From assembly GCA_030602965.1 (NCBI GenBank), contig JAUVYS010000005.1, forward strand, positions 1 through 25,340: a stretch of DNA of 25,340 nt, read 5' to 3'. The notes below the pieces were generated by a model that made no database searches, had not been told where the DNA came from, and saw only the letters and a list, made by a program, of their open reading frames with translations. Positions 15,146 through 22,340 of this stretch are shown in pieces; position 1 is the stretch's first letter; every line of letters begins with the position of its first letter. The stretch is from Candidatus Bathyarchaeota archaeon. Its GTDB lineage: Archaea > Thermoproteota > Bathyarchaeia > RBG-16-48-13 > JAGMEO01. The position numbers were made by a program, and so were the translations under genes.

Positions 15146-15767
15146 TCTTGTCATCGAATCTGTATATGTTATACTGATCTAAAATTTTTGTAACACTTTT
15201 TTTGTATTTGTTTTGTAGTTTCTTTATTGTCTTATTCTCTTTTTGAGCTAAGGCTTTCATTTTACTAAGGAATTTAAAATAACCTATTCCATCACTTGTT
15301 AATTTTTTGTCATCTACTTCAATTTGAGATCTGATTTTGGTATCCCACATGACAAATAGATTTGGACAAGTAAGATGAAGAGTTTTTGATGTAGCGGTAG
15401 GTCCAACTCTTTTACGTTTTCCTTTTTTACTTCTAAACTTTGTATTGCAGATCTCATCGAATAGTTCAATGATTTGTTTTTCAATTCGATTTAGTTTAGT
15501 CGATAATAGATCTGTTTTCCTTAGAGGTGTAATTTTTTTGTCAATGGTTTTTAGTTTCTTTCTAATTGCAGTAACTCCGTTAAATCCTAGGACTCTGCCC
15601 ATTGAACCCCATTTTAAAAGGAATGGTCGAAGTATCTTTTCTTCATTTAATTGGTTTAATTGTAATCGACTGAATTTCTCTATAGCTAAATCATATATGC
15701 AATCTTCCAAGCTCCAATACTTCTCATATTCATTAACAAATCTTTGAAATGACTTAGATGTTGACAA
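15141..15767 (-). CDS. unrecognised basic protein with SKxLHLxxPxLFxxWD motif
   Basis: 208 residues, strongly basic. It contains VGPTATSKTLHLTCPNLF followed by VMWDTKIR near residues 122-147, a pattern I associate with poorly characterised proteins of mobile elements but cannot name. The N-terminal half is helical. The promoter motif TATAATAACGTT lies 17-39 bp upstream of the ATG with no ribosome-binding site, suggesting a leaderless transcript. Confidence 0.58.
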   Translation of the reverse strand: MSTSKSFQRFVNEYEKYWSLEDCIYDLAIEKFSRLQLNQLNEEKILRPFLLKWGSMGRVLGFNGVTAIRKKLKTIDKKITPLRKTDLLSTKLNRIEKQIIELFDEICNTKFRSKKGKRKRVGPTATSKTLHLTCPNLFVMWDTKIRSQIEVDDKKLTSDGIGYFKFLSKMKALAQKENKTIKKLQNKYKKSVTKILDQYNIYRFDDKK

Positions 15768-15783
15768 TCAGAAACACTTTGAA

Positions 15784-15806
15784 TTATAATAAATATAATA
15801 ACGTTA
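15784..15806 (-). promoter_or_regulatory. TATAATAACGTT promoter-like motif
   Basis: The string TTATAATAAATATAATAACGTT is the same as at 8931-8955. It lies just upstream of the minus-strand gene starting at 15767 and about 40-50 bp before the plus-strand gene at 15857, so it may serve both. Confidence 0.55.
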
Positions 15807-15856
15807 GTTCGTTGATATAGAAATTATACTTATAGAGCAAATTAGTGGGTTATATT

Positions 15857-16363
15857 ATGGGAGAGGGACTTACAACAGGAGCTTTAATTGGTTTTATTGG
15901 TACATTAATCGGAATTGCAGTGGCTATTCTTATTTTTTATTTATCTAACAGACAAGCTGAACGTAGATTTCAAATTCAACTTTTATTTGAGAAAAGAAAT
16001 GAATCATTAAAAAATCTCTACTCCCAAATAGACTCTCATTATAATTTCAAAACCGATAAACCTTGGTTTGATCAAATTGAAAAGTTTCTTGATGGTTTTG
16101 AAGGAAGTTTTCTACCAAAATCATTAGTTAAAGAAGTAAGAAATGAAATTGGTAAGTATAGAACAGATATTAAAAATGCATACCCTGAAGCTTCTGGTCC
16201 AAAAATGACAGATGAACAGATACAAGATGTTTTTGAAGAGATAGCTGAACAAGAAGAGAGTATGCCATGGTATGAAAAAAGAGAACTTGACTTCCAAAAG
16301 AAACGTGAAGCACTAAGAAATGGACTTAAACGAAAAATCCGTGATTCAATTAAAGAATTCTAA
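15857..16363 (+). CDS. membrane-anchored helical protein of unknown function
   Basis: 168 residues from ATG 15857, with a GTG alternative at 15845. One N-terminal transmembrane helix (TTGALIGFIGTLIGIAVAIL, extending through FYLSN) is followed by a charged cytoplasmic-type helical domain (RQAERRFQIQLLFEKR onward), probably coiled coil, ending in Lys/Arg-rich helices. The last codons and stop fall inside the repeat shared with element A at 9237, where the gene itself is missing. The anchor-plus-coil layout occurs in many phage and defence proteins but is not specific. Confidence 0.65.
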   Translation: MGEGLTTGALIGFIGTLIGIAVAILIFYLSNRQAERRFQIQLLFEKRNESLKNLYSQIDSHYNFKTDKPWFDQIEKFLDGFEGSFLPKSLVKEVRNEIGKYRTDIKNAYPEASGPKMTDEQIQDVFEEIAEQEESMPWYEKRELDFQKKREALRNGLKRKIRDSIKEF

Positions 16364-16433
16364 AAGCCATTGCACCACAGAAAAAAGAAACAAAGTCTCA
16401 TTAATATTACGTTGACAGTATTCAAAAAAGTAA
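16352..16433 (+). repeat. element repeat, copy in B
   Basis: About 95% identical by eye to 9237-9309 over roughly 70 bp, including CCACAGAAAAAAGAAACAAAG and ATTACGTTGACAGTATT. Starts within the 3' end of the 15857 gene. A shorter, more diverged copy is at 23926-23973. Confidence 0.8.
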
Positions 16434-16445
16434 ATTGATGTTATA

Positions 16446-16500
16446 CACCGGCCTGGCAACCGTTTTCAATGTATTTGTTGGCTTCGCCCGGCCTTTTTTT
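16446..16500 (+). terminator. GC-rich imperfect hairpin followed by T-run
   Basis: In an A+T-rich surrounding, CCGGCCTGGCAACC and GTTGGCTTCGCCCGGCC form an imperfect inverted repeat around an A+T-rich loop and are followed by seven T. It looks like a rho-independent-style terminator or a small structured RNA. It follows the 15857 gene by about 80 bp. Confidence 0.45.
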
Positions 16501-16598
16501 CTCATTGTTCTCTTTCTCTAAAATAACAAAAGAATAAGTTAATTGTTTAATTGAAATAAAAACTACTCAACTAAACTAATCAAATAATAATAATCATA

Positions 16599-16610
16599 GT
16601 ATAATAACGA
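16599..16610 (-). promoter_or_regulatory. ATAATAACGAT motif variant
   Basis: AGTATAATAACGATGATAAC resembles the ATAATAACGAT copy at 9362-9372. Both lie 60-120 bp upstream of the two Cys-rich paralogues (9430, 16729), so position as well as sequence is conserved between the elements. Confidence 0.45.
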
Positions 16611-16657
16611 TGATAACAAATCGCAGATTTTCATTAATAATTCTTTAAATAATTTTT

Positions 16658-16712
16658 TCAGAATCGGAGTCTCTAGGATTTAATAGGAATAGAATCCCAT
16701 ATTGTTTTGTTA
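16658..16712 (+). repeat. repeat pair member (GGAGTCTCTAGGATT type), copy 2
   Basis: Same arrangement as 15096-15145 with a few substitutions, here immediately before the ribosome-binding site of the Cys-rich gene at 16729. Confidence 0.65.
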
Positions 16713-16728
16713 ATAGAGGTGTCTAGGT

Positions 16729-17121
16729 TTGGTCACCATCTTCCAAGATAAAAATGCATTTAAACTTCCATATGTTGGAAGAGACGATTTCTTACTACTA
16801 ATGAGATCTGGAATCGGTTATGATAAAAAAAGACGTATTTTCTTCATTAAGGATCCCAATAGCTACGAAACTATAATGACTGTTCTCTCTCAGGTTCTAA
16901 AGGACGACGTTGACTTTCTTCAAATATGCACTACATGCAAAAGAGTGTTTCCATGTAGAGATGTCAATGATACTACCCGGTGTGAACACTGGGACTATTG
17001 TGATACCAAGAGATTTCCTATGTATTGCATCTGTGATGATTGTCGTAAAGAACCACAGCTCTATGAGAAAATGGTTGAAGCTAATCAAAGATTGATTAAT
17101 GAAATCATGGGTAAAAAGTAA
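16729..17121 (+). CDS. Cys-rich small protein, element family (paralogue of 9430 gene)
   Basis: 130 residues from a TTG start with GAGGTG upstream. It aligns with the element A protein throughout: FKLP-x3-RDDFLLLMRSGIGYDK, a central DPNSYETIMTVLSQVL helix, and C67, C70, C76, C85, H87, C91, C100, C102, C105. It is longer by a charged C-terminal helix (YEKMVEANQRLINEIM). Conservation of start type, Cys spacing and upstream motif in two elements marks it as a core element gene. Function unknown; zinc binding is likely. Confidence 0.72.
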   Translation: MVTIFQDKNAFKLPYVGRDDFLLLMRSGIGYDKKRRIFFIKDPNSYETIMTVLSQVLKDDVDFLQICTTCKRVFPCRDVNDTTRCEHWDYCDTKRFPMYCICDDCRKEPQLYEKMVEANQRLINEIMGKK

Positions 17122-17287
17122 CCGTTCACCTATTTTTCACTTTGAATTTCTGAACACTACTGTTATTCTATAAGATTCAGATAGTAACCCTACCAATTAT
17201 TCATTGAAATCAGTATATCCTTTGTTTATTCAATTGAATCCCATATTGTTTTTAATGTTTTAAAATTAGGCTGATTAAAATTATGGA

Positions 17288-17842
17288 TTAAATGAACCTT
17301 GGAACTTTTTTACAGTAATCTTCATATTTCTTTTTGAATTGTTCTCTTAACCACGGTTCCTCAGCATAAGGTGTTATTGTAAACAATATTATTCCAAGTA
17401 GACCAGTTATGAATGTTAAAAATGAGTTTGAGATTATTATGTAACCGATGATCGCTAGGATGATGCCAATATACTGTGGGTTTCTAGAGTATTTGTATGG
17501 TCCGTTTGTTATTAATTTGCCTTTTAAACCAGAAGAGGTGTTAAGGTTAAGTGTCTTTATTCCCCAAATTATGACCACGACACCTATAAAAAGCAATATT
17601 GAGCCTATTACAAAACGCAACCAATGAAATAGAAACAATGTATCCCAATCTATGATTCCTAACAAGATGAATCCGGTCGTTGAGCTTTCAGTTGTAATCC
17701 ACATGTACCAAAAATGCCAAGACTCCTTTTTTGGTAGTGGCCATAATCTATTATTAGGATAAAAAATTGAAACAATAAGACCAATACCGAGAAAAATCTC
17801 AGCAATTAAAGTAATAATGAAAATAACAATTTTTTCATTCAT
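17288..17842 (-). CDS. membrane methyltransferase of the ICMT/PEMT family
   Basis: 184 residues with four to five transmembrane helices. The C-terminal half has the family core: GPYKYSRNPQYIG, a hydrophobic hairpin, then EEPWLREQFKKKYEDYCK and VPRFI, matching isoprenylcysteine carboxyl methyltransferase and phospholipid methyltransferases that use SAM at the membrane. The substrate cannot be told. Another member lies next to it (18027), with the integrase scar R3 between. Whether these two are element cargo or chromosomal is unclear. Confidence 0.82.
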   Translation of the reverse strand: MNEKIVIFIITLIAEIFLGIGLIVSIFYPNNRLWPLPKKESWHFWYMWITTESSTTGFILLGIIDWDTLFLFHWLRFVIGSILLFIGVVVIIWGIKTLNLNTSSGLKGKLITNGPYKYSRNPQYIGIILAIIGYIIISNSFLTFITGLLGIILFTITPYAEEPWLREQFKKKYEDYCKKVPRFI

Positions 17843-17914
17843 GTTATCATTCAGAATTTAAAGTTTATAATAAATAATTAATTCTAAAATGTTATTCCAA
17901 ATGGTTAAGTAGAA

Positions 17915-17995
17915 TTTTATATGTGCCTTATCAATCGATGATTTTACAGAATCTTATATGTTATTATTTGAATCTCCTAAAGATCAGCTTCCACT
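17915..17995 (+). repeat. integrase 5' repeat R3 (degenerate)
   Basis: TTTTATAT, TCGATGATT and CCTAAAGATCAGCTTCCAC followed by an AGTTT match the other integrase 5' repeats in order and spacing, but the coding start is lost. It lies between the two methyltransferase genes in the same orientation as R1, R2 and R4. Confidence 0.6.
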
Positions 17996-18026
17996 GTTAG
18001 TTTATTTTGTCGGTTTATTATCTTAA

Positions 18027-18722
18027 TTACCAAACGCCAGGTAGTAATCTATATCTCACTTTCTTTGTGTATTCTTTGTAGCCTTCAAGTTCTTCTTGTA
18101 GGGTTTTGTCTTCGAGGTATGTTCGAACTATTATGAGAATGGATCCTAATGTGCCTGGTATGATTGCATAGAATGATCCAAGAGCTAACGGCGTGCATAT
18201 GAAGAATAAGACAGCTCCAATGTACATGGGGTGACGAACGTAACTGTATGGACCTGTTGTGATGACCTTGTGTTCTCGGTCTTTTTGTATCCTTACAATC
18301 TTTGTAGCGTAAGTGTTTTCTTTCATTACTAAAAAGCTTAAAACCAAGTAGGGGATTATGCCTAGAAAACCTAATGCTTTAAGGAATAATGGTACTTGTG
18401 ACCATTGAAATCTAACCGCATCAAAAGCGGCTAGTGGAAATAATAGACATGCTGGGATACTCAATGCAATCATGAGGATTTTGTCCCAGCCTTTCCACCC
18501 CTTAAATGATCCTTTTGAACCCATTCTCTCTCTCATAAGTTCCGGGTTGTTCTTATTCAACCATAATACTTGTGGCACAATGTATGCAATGAAGACTATA
18601 GAAACAAGCCAAGCTTCAGGCCAGAACAGAGTTCCTGCCGGTAAGAATAGAAAGATGGGAAAAACTAATGATGAAGCTAATATTATGATGATGAGCTTTA
18701 CATTTGAAAGTTTTTTTGACAT
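18027..18722 (-). CDS. membrane methyltransferase of the ICMT family
   Basis: 231 residues with five or six hydrophobic helices. The family core is GPYSYVRHPMYIGAVLFF, then RTYLEDKTLQEELEGYKEY and VRYRLLPGVW at the C-terminus: the His-Pro and Glu residues used in SAM and substrate binding in isoprenylcysteine carboxyl methyltransferase-like enzymes. It is longer than the neighbour at 17288, with an N-terminal extra helix pair and a conserved-looking NPELMRERM loop. A Fur-type palindrome lies about 115 bp upstream. Confidence 0.85.
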   Translation of the reverse strand: MSKKLSNVKLIIIILASSLVFPIFLFLPAGTLFWPEAWLVSIVFIAYIVPQVLWLNKNNPELMRERMGSKGSFKGWKGWDKILMIALSIPACLLFPLAAFDAVRFQWSQVPLFLKALGFLGIIPYLVLSFLVMKENTYATKIVRIQKDREHKVITTGPYSYVRHPMYIGAVLFFICTPLALGSFYAIIPGTLGSILIIVRTYLEDKTLQEELEGYKEYTKKVRYRLLPGVW

Positions 18723-18835
18723 ATTTTTATTCCTTTCTAATATGGTGAAAATTCTTACTTGGGAATAATCTCATAAAAAGTATAAGGATTTTATCTCTTA
18801 AATCCGATAAAATCAATCATTATAATTACAAATTA

Positions 18836-18850
18836 TGATAATTATTATCA
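18836..18850. promoter_or_regulatory. Fur/DtxR-type palindromic operator candidate
   Basis: TGATAATTATTATCA is a perfect 7-1-7 inverted repeat, identical in form to the bacterial Fur box. It sits in the gap between the MntP-like gene and the methyltransferase gene, upstream of the latter. A+T richness makes chance occurrence quite possible. Confidence 0.35.
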
Positions 18851-18927
18851 AATGAGCATTTACTCCATCGTTATTACGTTTATTATCAATAATTTAATCC
18901 ATAGAGCGTAGTTTTCGATAAAATTTT

Positions 18928-19485
18928 TTAGACTATCGTTAAATGTTCTATCAACATTTTAACTCCAATTCCAATTAGAACGATACCACCAAATATTTCT
19001 ATTTTATTTTTTAAGATGCGACCAAATCTTTCTCCAATAAAGACACCAATAATAGCGAATAGAAAGCTTGCTATTCCAATTATTATCATTGGAATCATCA
19101 TTGAAGTTTGAAGAACTGCATAACTTACTCCGACGCCTAAAGAGTCAATGCTTGTCGCAACTGACAACAGTAATAAAAAAGAAAGACTAAGCGATTTAAC
19201 TTCAGTTAATTCATTTTTTAAAGAGTCATAAATCATTTTTCCACCAATAAATAGTAAAAGACTGAATGCCATCCAATGATCAACCTCTGAAATTAAACTA
19301 CTCATACTAAGAATTGACAAATAACCTATAACAAACATAGCAGATTGAAAAAATCCAAACGATGATGCCATCTTTAAAGCGTTTAAAAACTTAGAGTGTT
19401 TCATAACTAATCCATTTGCAATAGATACAGAGAAACAATCCATTGCCAAACTAATCGCTACAATGACAATAGAAAATAAATCCAA
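18928..19485 (-). CDS. MntP-like manganese efflux / membrane protein
   Basis: 185 residues, six transmembrane helices in two repeated halves. Each half has an acidic helix of the family: AISLAMDCFSVSIANG (D16) and VATSIDSLGVGVSYAVL (D114). This is the MntP (putative Mn2+ exporter) pattern. It is the last gene before integrase scar R4, so it may be cargo of an older element. A metal-responsive operator would be expected upstream (19486-19600), but only the A+T-rich CGTTATTATATT motif is seen there. Confidence 0.82.
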   Translation of the reverse strand: MDLFSIVIVAISLAMDCFSVSIANGLVMKHSKFLNALKMASSFGFFQSAMFVIGYLSILSMSSLISEVDHWMAFSLLLFIGGKMIYDSLKNELTEVKSLSLSFLLLLSVATSIDSLGVGVSYAVLQTSMMIPMIIIGIASFLFAIIGVFIGERFGRILKNKIEIFGGIVLIGIGVKMLIEHLTIV

Positions 19486-19603
19486 AATAGCATCACTCAG
19501 AGATTCAAACTATTAATGAATCTCAAAAAATTGTGCTCATTATATTTAAACAATCACAAATTGATCAATTTTAGATAGTTAGAATTCTTTCAATAATTAT
19601 TAT

Positions 19604-19622
19604 CGTTATTATATTGTAATAT
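19604..19622 (+). promoter_or_regulatory. CGTTATTATATT motif upstream of R4
   Basis: CGTTATTATATTGTAATAT parallels the copy at 12000 upstream of R1. It shows that the duplicated unit at integrase 5' ends may extend beyond the promoter itself. Confidence 0.4.
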
Positions 19623-19636
19623 ATTATTAGAACCAA

Positions 19637-19771
19637 CTTGTGGTGTAGAGTTTTATATACGACCTATTATTCGATGCTTCGATCGATTGTTAAATGCAGA
19701 TATTAAAACAAACATTAGTCCTTAAAGACCAGCTTCCACACACAGTTTCGAATTTTATTATATTATTGTGA
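19637..19771 (+). repeat. integrase 5' repeat R4, intact start, int(N) only
   Basis: Best match to R2: TTTTATATACGACCTATTATTCG, then an ATG at 19694 reading MQILKQTLVLKDQLPHTV and closing at TGA 19769. It is an integrase N-terminus cut off at the point where R2 enters the att core. Instead of the tRNA-Ala core it continues with TTCCACACACAGTTTCG. Likely right end of element B or of an older element. Confidence 0.7.
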
Positions 19772-19779
19772 TTCTTTTC

Positions 19780-20205
19780 TTATTCACGCCAGTTTTCAAT
19801 TTTTTCGCAGTCATAACATTTCTTATTATGGACGCTTATTACGCCTCCACAATTTAGGCATCTATATTTTTCTCTTTGATTTTGTAAAAATTTATCAACG
19901 CCATTAGACTTTATCTCATTAAGATTATCAATCATACTCATATCATATTTTGTTCTGTACCTCTTATCTAATGTTTTTAAACTTTCACATGGGAATTCTG
20001 CACATTCAAAACAGAATTGAACATCTTTAACATAAGGACATCTTCCTTTAAGAAAGGAACATTTTTTATTCCTAGGTCCACATCCAATGCAATGACTTAT
20101 CTTACCCCTCTCTTTAGGGATATTTCTAGAGTAAGCTAAATATCCACTGCATATATTACAATTCATACCACAAAATGAGGCAAGTTCTAGTCTGAAATCA
20201 CTCAA
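19780..20205 (-). CDS. DUF3795 family protein (Cys-rich)
   Basis: 141 residues from a TTG start with GGGAAG upstream. The layout is of the DUF3795 family: ELASFCGMNCNICSGYLAY, CIGCGPRNKKCSF, CPYVKDVQFCFECAEFPCE, then LDKRYRTKYDMSMIDNL and GVDKFLQNQREKYRC. A C-terminal zinc ribbon (CLNCGG and CYDC) follows. The cysteines suggest metal binding. The biochemical role of the family is unknown. It is the first gene right of the integrase scar R4. Confidence 0.85.
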   Translation of the reverse strand: MSDFRLELASFCGMNCNICSGYLAYSRNIPKERGKISHCIGCGPRNKKCSFLKGRCPYVKDVQFCFECAEFPCESLKTLDKRYRTKYDMSMIDNLNEIKSNGVDKFLQNQREKYRCLNCGGVISVHNKKCYDCEKIENWRE

Positions 20206-20485
20206 CGTCTTTTACTTCCCATTGAATTTATATGAGTAACATTCTATTCTAAATTAAAAATAAATGTGAGAGTATTATCCTTTTGAACATCGTGCACGCA
20301 GAGATGTCAGTTTGGTTGAGAGCCTCTTCAGATAATCAAATCAATTAATGTCAATGACTTGAATACTGAGAAAAAAAACGTTATGATATATTGTTGCTAT
20401 GAGACTGCATGTTGCAAAGAGTGCTTTTACAATGGGAACTACGGTCTTAATATCTGTTAGCGACATTTAATAATTTGATTAAGGG

Positions 20486-20797
20486 TTATTCATAACTGGC
20501 CTCATAGGTTTCTCTTTCTCTCAGGTCTATTTCAAAGCCATCTTCTGTCGGTTTAAGTAAGATTCCGTGTAACTGAAAGATGTAAAAGAGAGCCTCATAG
20601 ACTTCATTGTTTACCTTTAATTCAACGACGTTTGTGTCCATTTCCATGGCAAGATGTGGTACTCTTGAAGCCATCGCTCGTTCTATTGCTTCTTCTGGTG
20701 ATTGAGGTATTTTAGTAAATCTTTCAACTGTTAGAGTTTTTTTTCTAGATGTCTTTTCTTCATGGAGCAGCAGGGTCTTAATTCTTATTGTCTTCAT
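20486..20797 (-). CDS. small protein of unknown function
   Basis: 103 residues; alternating predicted strands and one helix (SPEEAIERAMASRVPHLAME), ending in an acidic tail. The pattern of strand-strand-helix-strand with a C-terminal FEIDLRERE strand is that of a compact alpha/beta domain. No motif recognised. Preceded by a gap of about 280 bp (20206-20485) in which I see no gene. Confidence 0.55.
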   Translation of the reverse strand: MKTIRIKTLLLHEEKTSRKKTLTVERFTKIPQSPEEAIERAMASRVPHLAMEMDTNVVELKVNNEVYEALFYIFQLHGILLKPTEDGFEIDLRERETYEASYE

Positions 20798-20916
20798 TTT
20801 CTCACTTTCAAAGAGTTCTGAATATGATTTGTATGTGTTGGATTTTCGATTTTAGATAGTATGATTTAATGTAGAAGTAGAAAAAAGTTGTGTACAAGAA
20901 TTTATTTATTTGAATA

Positions 20917-21258
20917 ATGAGAACTTGTAACTGTGATGTGTCGATGATATTGTCCACGACAAATCAGGTGCCTGGTAAAAAATTAAAGGAATCACTGGGT
21001 ATTGTTTTCGGATCAACAGTGCGAACGAGAGGTGTCGGTGGTAGGCTTCTTGCTGGGATAGAAGGAATGCTTGGAGGAAGGGCAGACTCTTACATATCTG
21101 AGATGGATAAAGCAAGAACCGAAGCAATCGCTATGATGATGGAGAAGGCAAGGGTTCGTGGAGCTGACGCAATTGTGGGTATTGATCTTGATATCTCTGA
21201 GGTTCTTGAAGGATACATAATGGTCACAGCAACAGGCACAGCGGTGAAAACTGAATAG
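20917..21258 (+). CDS. YbjQ/UPF0145 family protein
   Basis: 113 residues. The family sequence begins at about residue 10: MILSTTNQVPGKKLKESLG, then VFGSTVRTRGVGGRLLAGI, ARTEAIAMMMEKARVRGAD and AIVGIDLDIS, ending in MVTATGTAVK. Members form pentameric rings and are annotated as putative heavy-metal-binding. The true start may be ATG 20944 rather than 20917; the extra segment CNCD carries two cysteines and no good ribosome-binding site decides it. It is followed after 32 bp by a small membrane ORF in the same direction. Confidence 0.87.
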   Translation: MRTCNCDVSMILSTTNQVPGKKLKESLGIVFGSTVRTRGVGGRLLAGIEGMLGGRADSYISEMDKARTEAIAMMMEKARVRGADAIVGIDLDISEVLEGYIMVTATGTAVKTE

Positions 21259-21290
21259 TGCGCTTAAGAGAATATGGGGTTTTCTAGTTT

Positions 21291-21458
21291 ATGAAAGGGG
21301 ACTCTATTACTTACTTCATTTTGATAGTTGTGAGTTTCGTGGCATGGTATTTTCTGTTTAAAATTGTGTTTTTGGAGCCCAGTTTTGCTTCTTACGATTT
21401 TCTGATACTTGCAGAATCAGTGATTGCTGTAATACTAGTCTACTTTGTTAGTAGATAG
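21291..21458 (+). CDS. small two-helix membrane protein
   Basis: A 55-residue frame with two hydrophobic helices (YFILIVVSFVAWYFLFKIV and FLILAESVIAVILVYFV) joined by a short acidic loop. It starts at ATG 21291 just after the YbjQ-like gene and ends in TAG. Probably co-transcribed with it. Unknown function. Confidence 0.5.
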   Translation: MKGDSITYFILIVVSFVAWYFLFKIVFLEPSFASYDFLILAESVIAVILVYFVSR

Positions 21459-21472
21459 CTTCAATCAAAGAT

Positions 21473-21838
21473 TTACATGTTGAATTCAAGTAAAGTCATG
21501 AGACTACTTGTGAGCCCTACAACCACAGGAATGTAAAGTAATAACGCCACAGCCCTGCTTGTTAGCTTTTGATGATCTTCCTTTATGTTGAGTTTGTCCA
21601 TTACCCTGTATAGAAAATAAAAGGTGATGAAAGGGAGAAGTATGTCAAAAAGAATTATAAGAGGAATAGCATCGACACCATAATTCTGGGCAATAAAGTT
21701 GACCAGGAGCTTGGTAACATTTCCTTCAAATCCATGTTGAACACTTGTATCCCAAACGATCCAAGATAGAATTGTGTCTACAGAACGTAAGATACTGATC
21801 AGCAATGAACGTTTAATGACTAAGAACTTCAGTGACAA
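21473..21838 (-). CDS. small membrane protein of unknown function
   Basis: 121 residues with about three hydrophobic helices: ILRSVDTILSWIVWDT, IPLIILFDILLPFITFYFL and AVALLLYIPVVVGL. The central loop (HGFEGNVTKLLVNFIAQNYG) resembles DUF5658-type membrane proteins, in which an acidic residue follows the first helix, but I am not certain. Confidence 0.5.
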   Translation of the reverse strand: MSLKFLVIKRSLLISILRSVDTILSWIVWDTSVQHGFEGNVTKLLVNFIAQNYGVDAIPLIILFDILLPFITFYFLYRVMDKLNIKEDHQKLTSRAVALLLYIPVVVGLTSSLMTLLEFNM

Positions 21839-21935
21839 AGCTTCTTCACTAAATCAAATCTTACTATTTACTTGGAATCACCTTAATATTTTGTAGATTT
21901 TATGACTTTGTATTGAAAATAACAATAAAGTCGAT

Positions 21936-22340
21936 CTACTTCTTAATAAGGGTCATAATTTCATCTACGACTTCCTCAATGTTTGAAGGTGCTTTTCTCT
22001 CCTTCAAAAAACCGGTGAATATGCCAAAATCATGTGTTTTCTCTTTTGTCTTCACAACGATGTGCTCAGTGAACGAATATTTCTTCTCTTTCACTTCAGT
22101 GATCTCATCTAGAGAAATCTGTAAAGTTTTCTTTGGTCGTTCAAGTGTGGGTTCGGAGTGTAGGAATATCATGCTGTAGTCTGTGAAAAGCAAATATCCA
22201 ATATAGAACAGCGGGGTAGACTTCCAGCTATTGTATATTAGTTTTATTTCTTCTTCTTCAATTAACTCTAGGCTTTTAATGAACACTTTTATTTGATTTC
22301 GATCCTTAACTGTTAAAACGTCCGCAATTTCTGTAGTCAA
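21936..22340 (-). CDS. PH/GRAM-like small protein of unknown function
   Basis: 134 residues from a TTG start with GAGGG before it. The sequence reads as a series of beta strands (EEIKLIYNSW, FYIGYLLFTDYSMIFLH, KTLQISLDEITEVKEKK, HIVVKTKEKTHDFGIF) and a C-terminal helix. This is the pattern of PH/GRAM-type domains such as bacterial PH (DUF304-like) proteins. Fold inference only. Confidence 0.5.
   Translation of the reverse strand: MTTEIADVLTVKDRNQIKVFIKSLELIEEEEIKLIYNSWKSTPLFYIGYLLFTDYSMIFLHSEPTLERPKKTLQISLDEITEVKEKKYSFTEHIVVKTKEKTHDFGIFTGFLKERKAPSNIEEVVDEIMTLIKK

Larger units (their letters stand above)
12651..19740 (+). mobile_element. integrative element B and older remnants (right limit uncertain)
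   Basis: Begins at the second att core with an integrase C-part and shares with element A the Cys-rich protein, the roughly 70-bp repeat and the promoter motif. Its own int(N) should lie at the right end. Candidates are the degenerate R3 (about 17920) or the well-preserved R4 (19637-19771). Neither carries the tRNA-Ala core, so the right limit is inferred. Element B is older: its integrase is disrupted. Confidence 0.55.
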
